Origin: Singulisphaera sp045290345
GTDB lineage: Bacteria; Planctomycetota; Planctomycetia; Isosphaerales; Isosphaeraceae
DNA length: 64,000 nucleotides
Direction of reading: 5' to 3'
Assembly: GCF_045290345.1 (NCBI RefSeq)
Contig: NZ_CP155447.1
Location: forward strand, 7,502,001 to 7,566,000
Shown: piece by piece, positions 61,459 to 64,000 of the stretch
Layout: every line of letters begins with the position of its first letter
Numbering within the stretch: position 1 is the stretch's first letter
Notes under the pieces: model-generated
What the model saw: the letters and a program-made list of their open reading frames with translations, nothing else
Told to the model about the DNA's origin: nothing
Database searches by the model: none
Translations under genes and position numbers: made by a program

Positions 61459-62489
61459 ATGGCAAACGATCTGATCGTACCGCCCGAGACCGCTCCGAAA
61501 GGCTGGGCTGCACGCATGTTCGGAAGACTTGGAGGGCGCCGGGGAGGCTCGGCGAATTCGTCTCCCGCGGCCGAGAACCGGGGTCGGCACCTGTTTGCCG
61601 AGTCCGCCGAAAAGCAGATCCATAGTTTGACCCAGCGCCTGGTGGCCGACGATCGTTACGTCTTCGTCCTCCTGAATGAGGCGGTCGAGGACATCGAGGA
61701 TCGGGAAACCGGCCAGGCCTGGAAGGCACTCGAAGCCCAGATGGCCCTCGTGCCCGCGGGCGTCGTGCAGGTGATTCGGAGTGACGGCGCCGTTCAGCCC
61801 ACCGAGCTGACGGGCTACTACCTCGATCGCTGTGCGGTGACGAATCAGCAGTACCAGCGGTTCGTGAGCGCAGGGGATATGACAACCTGGAGATTTGGCC
61901 CCAGGAGGTCTGGCCCAGCCTGATGCGGTTCACCGATCAGACCGGTGATGCCGGCCCTCGCGGTTGGGAACGGGGCAAGTTCCCCGTGGGCAAAGCCGAT
62001 CACCCGGTCGTCGGCGTTTGCTGGTACGAGGCCCTGGCCTATGCTCACTGGGTGGGCAAGCGGCTGGCGACCGCCGCCGAGTGGCAAAAAGCGGCCGGCT
62101 GGCCCGAGCACCTGAGCGGCGGCTGCGGCAACCGATACCCCTGGGGCGATATCTTCGACCCCACCCGAGCCAACCTCTGGGCCACCGGGCGGGGACAGAC
62201 CGTCCCGGTCCGTGAGTTCCCCAAAGGGTCAACCCCCAACGGGATTTACCAGATGACGGGCAACGTCTGGGAGTGGATCAACGACCCCTTGGATTCCATC
62301 CCTTGCCACCCCAATGAGGTCTTTCAGCCCTGGAAGCCGATGCGGCGGATTGTCGGTGGCGCCTTCAATACCTACTTCCCGGCCGAGTCAACCTGCCAGT
62401 TCATCACCGGCCAGCCCGAGCTCGATCGATGCGACAACATCGGGTTCCGTTGCGCGATCTCGGTGGACCGCCTTCGCCCGCGAGTCTGA
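61459..62489 (+). CDS. SUMF1-fold (FGE-sulfatase domain) protein, broken by one-base frameshift
   Basis: Two overlapping frames, 61459-61923 and 61923-62489, encode one protein of about 343 residues. The first ends in the SUMF1 core start (YYLDRCAVTNQQYQRFVSAG); the second resumes at MRFTDQTG. Between them, the next frame reads DNLEIWPQEVWPSLMRFTDQ, so adding one G to the GGGG run at 61873-61876 restores the whole domain. The rest matches the fold: HPVVGVCWYEALAYAHWVGK, RLATAAEWQKAA, GNVWEWIND and GFRCAISVD. Only one of the two catalytic Cys positions of true formylglycine-generating enzymes is visible (STCQF), so it is probably not a sulfatase activator. The N-terminus (1-100) is unique. It could be a sequencing error, a pseudogene or a real frameshift. 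Confidence 0.8.
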
Positions 62490-62558
62490 TCGCCTTGGGT
62501 GATCCGGAATCTCCAGAAACAAGCGGAACAAGTGAACCAATATCCGACTGGCTAAGCT

Positions 62559-63413
62559 ATGATCAATATTCTTTGCCCTCTCTGCTCGAGCCATCTCTAC
62601 GAAGGGGAAGTGTGCCGGAGCTGCTATGCTCCGGCCGAGTTGATCGAATCGATTGCCGCCCGCGAGAAACCGCCGCGGTTCGTCGGAGTCCTCGGGCCGA
62701 GCGGCGTCGGGAAGACCGTCTATCTCGGGATGCTCCTCGACCTGCTCTCACGCGGCGTCGGCGGCCTGAACGGCATGGCGCGATCGCCTTTCTCGCTCTC
62801 GCTCCACCGGAGCCTGATCCTCTCGCTGGAGAAGCAGAGGTTCCCGGACAAGACCCCGAACGAGCCCGACCGCTGGCAGTGGGTCCATTGCGAGGTCTCC
62901 GGGGCCAAGCGGGGCCAGCAGTTCGATGTCGTGACCCCCGACGTCGCCGGCGAGGCCGTCATGGCCGAGCTCGACAACCCGAAGTCGAATAAGACGGTGC
63001 GCTCGCTGATCGGAAAGTGCTCGGCCTTGGTGGTTCTGGCAGACATCGTCCAGGTGGTGGCCGACGGTCAGGGGCAAGAGCTTTTCGCGATGCAACTCAT
63101 TAGCTATCTCGATACGCTGCGGCAAAACACCAAGAAACGCAAGGTCGACATCCCGGTCGCACTGGTTTTCACCAAGGCCGATCTCTTCGAGGAGCCGATC
63201 CGGGATCCCGAGAGCTTCGCCAGGGCCAATGCCCCCGCGCTCTGGAATCTCTGCGAATCACGGCTCCAGCACTACAAGTTCTTCTGCTCGGGGGTGGCCG
63301 GTTCGGTGGGCAAGTTGGTTGATCGGAGCGGCCAGGAGACACTCGTTCCCTTGCGAGTCGAGCCGCGCGGAATCATCGAACCGTTCGCGTGGATGATGAC
63401 CCAACTCCGCTGA
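62559..63413 (+). CDS. Zinc-ribbon TRAFAC-type GTPase, DO-GTPase2-like
   Basis: Protein of 284 residues. A four-Cys zinc ribbon (CPLC at 6-9, CRSC at 19-22) is followed by a P-loop GPSGVGKT (46-53), a Walker B/G3 motif DVAGE (128-132) and a G4 motif FTKAD (204-208, TKxD type). These make a GTPase of the TRAFAC clade. The DxAGE form and its pairing with a GAP1-N2-like gene 23 bases downstream match what I remember of the double-GTPase 2 family (Pfam DO-GTPase2). No membrane helix. It is the most likely regulated switch of this operon. Partner specificity and GTPase activity are inferred. Confidence 0.8.
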   Translation: MINILCPLCSSHLYEGEVCRSCYAPAELIESIAAREKPPRFVGVLGPSGVGKTVYLGMLLDLLSRGVGGLNGMARSPFSLSLHRSLILSLEKQRFPDKTPNEPDRWQWVHCEVSGAKRGQQFDVVTPDVAGEAVMAELDNPKSNKTVRSLIGKCSALVVLADIVQVVADGQGQELFAMQLISYLDTLRQNTKKRKVDIPVALVFTKADLFEEPIRDPESFARANAPALWNLCESRLQHYKFFCSGVAGSVGKLVDRSGQETLVPLRVEPRGIIEPFAWMMTQLR

Positions 63414-63436
63414 TCGGATCGCCGGGGAGTCGCGCC

Positions 63437-64000
63437 GTGTGGGCTGAGCAGGCGATCTTCACATCAATGACCCGGCTTGGGAAATCGGGCTATCACGTCG
63501 TGGCTCGATCGGCGGGTCTCTCTGAGTCGGACGCCATCATTCTCGCGACCTGGTCCCCTTCTCATGGCGCCTTGATCGTGGATGCGGCCAACCGGGTGAG
63601 CGTCAACTTTCATCCGATGCCCGGCCGCCGCTACGCTCTGTCGCGGACTTGTGAAGGCCCCCCCGAGTACAGTGGCCGGGGCGGCCGACAGCTCTATACC
63701 CACGCGCTCATCTTCGAGACCACCAAGCTCAAACAGGCCGATTACCAACCGTTTGCCATCTATCGCGATGCCCTGGCGCTGGGCTACTTCCACTATCGCG
63801 GTGAGCCCCAGACGATACTTCCCACCGTCGAACTCTCCGTCACCTACCTCCATCCCGACGAGTCGACCTGGGCCGATCGCGCCCAAGCGTTGGGCCTCAC
63901 CAATGTCGAGACACTTCGGCGTAAGCTGTCTTCAGGTGAAGATGTCAAGCTGTCCTACTCTGGCGATCGCGTGGCCCTGGCGGAATGCCTGATCGCCCCT
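63437..64000 (+). CDS. GAP1-N2-like protein, 3' end outside window
   Basis: Starts with a GTG at 63437 (GGGGAG eight bases before) and stays open for all 188 codons to the window edge. The N-terminus resembles the GTPase-associated protein 1 N-terminal domain type 2 (GAP1-N2): QAIFTSMTRLGKSGYHVVAR, SAGLSESDAIILATWSP, FHPMPGRRYALSRTCEG, EYSGRGGRQLYTHALIF. The family is defined by its neighbourhood with TRAFAC GTPases. What its C-terminus carries cannot be seen and is important, because that part often holds the effector. It probably acts directly with the GTPase encoded just upstream. Confidence 0.75.
   Translation, partial: MWAEQAIFTSMTRLGKSGYHVVARSAGLSESDAIILATWSPSHGALIVDAANRVSVNFHPMPGRRYALSRTCEGPPEYSGRGGRQLYTHALIFETTKLKQADYQPFAIYRDALALGYFHYRGEPQTILPTVELSVTYLHPDESTWADRAQALGLTNVETLRRKLSSGEDVKLSYSGDRVALAECLIAP

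Noticed and set aside
61459..62489. Labelling the SUMF1-fold gene as the formylglycine-generating enzyme for the four sulfatases
   Set aside because: The paired catalytic cysteines are not visible and the gene lies in a signalling operon far from the sulfatases.

Overview
The window looks like the chromosome of a planctomycete, most likely an Isosphaeraceae relative (Singulisphaera, Paludisphaera, Tautonia type). The pointers are high GC, a DUF1559 protein with a prepilin-type leader, four secreted arylsulfatases, a ceramidase-like secreted enzyme, the small membrane protein with an RFTVRRWM start, GTG and TTG starts, and intergenic hairpin repeats. No tRNA, rRNA, CRISPR array or intact prophage was seen. 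This placement rests on gene content only.

Layout. 1-9.8 kb: secreted hydrolases (a partial unknown exported protein, a neutral-ceramidase-like protein, an acetylxylan-esterase-like alpha/beta hydrolase), a Gfo/Idh/MocA oxidoreductase with an exported triple-RidA protein, and a gamma-glutamyltransferase. 10-13.7 kb: DUF1559 protein, a small membrane protein, a probable frameshifted small gene and a fosmidomycin-resistance-type MFS transporter. 14.3-24.2 kb: a glycan-degradation cluster of four sulfatases (one with a HEAT-like tail), a heparinase II/III-type lyase and a membrane-anchored protein. 24.4-35.6 kb: AMP nucleosidase, membrane and TPR proteins, a secretin-N-like exported protein with a Gly/Met tail and a strong terminator, a DUF2934 protein, a hybrid histidine kinase and MsrA. 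35.7-41.6 kb: a scarred region with IS66, IS3 and IS630 remnants, a possible orphan toxin/immunity pair and a Ski2-like helicase. 41.5-49.8 kb: a spermidine-synthase-like membrane protein, an LRR protein with a K/E/A tail, an MtfA-TspO cluster, a PAQR/hemolysin III protein and an OsmC protein.

50-64 kb is the most interesting part. After a REC-PAS-GGDEF-EAL protein, at least ten genes run in one direction with short gaps or overlaps: a small helical protein, CheW, a membrane MCP, a CheA-REC hybrid, a REC-DUF4388-REC regulator, two coiled-coil proteins, a SUMF1-fold protein (split by a one-base frameshift), a zinc-ribbon TRAFAC-type GTPase and a GAP1-N2-like protein that runs off the window. 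I infer a chemosensory pathway whose output may be a GTPase module rather than a flagellar motor. No CheR, CheB, CheY-only or motility gene is present in the window.

Two families of intergenic inverted repeats (three copies and two copies) are scattered between unrelated genes.
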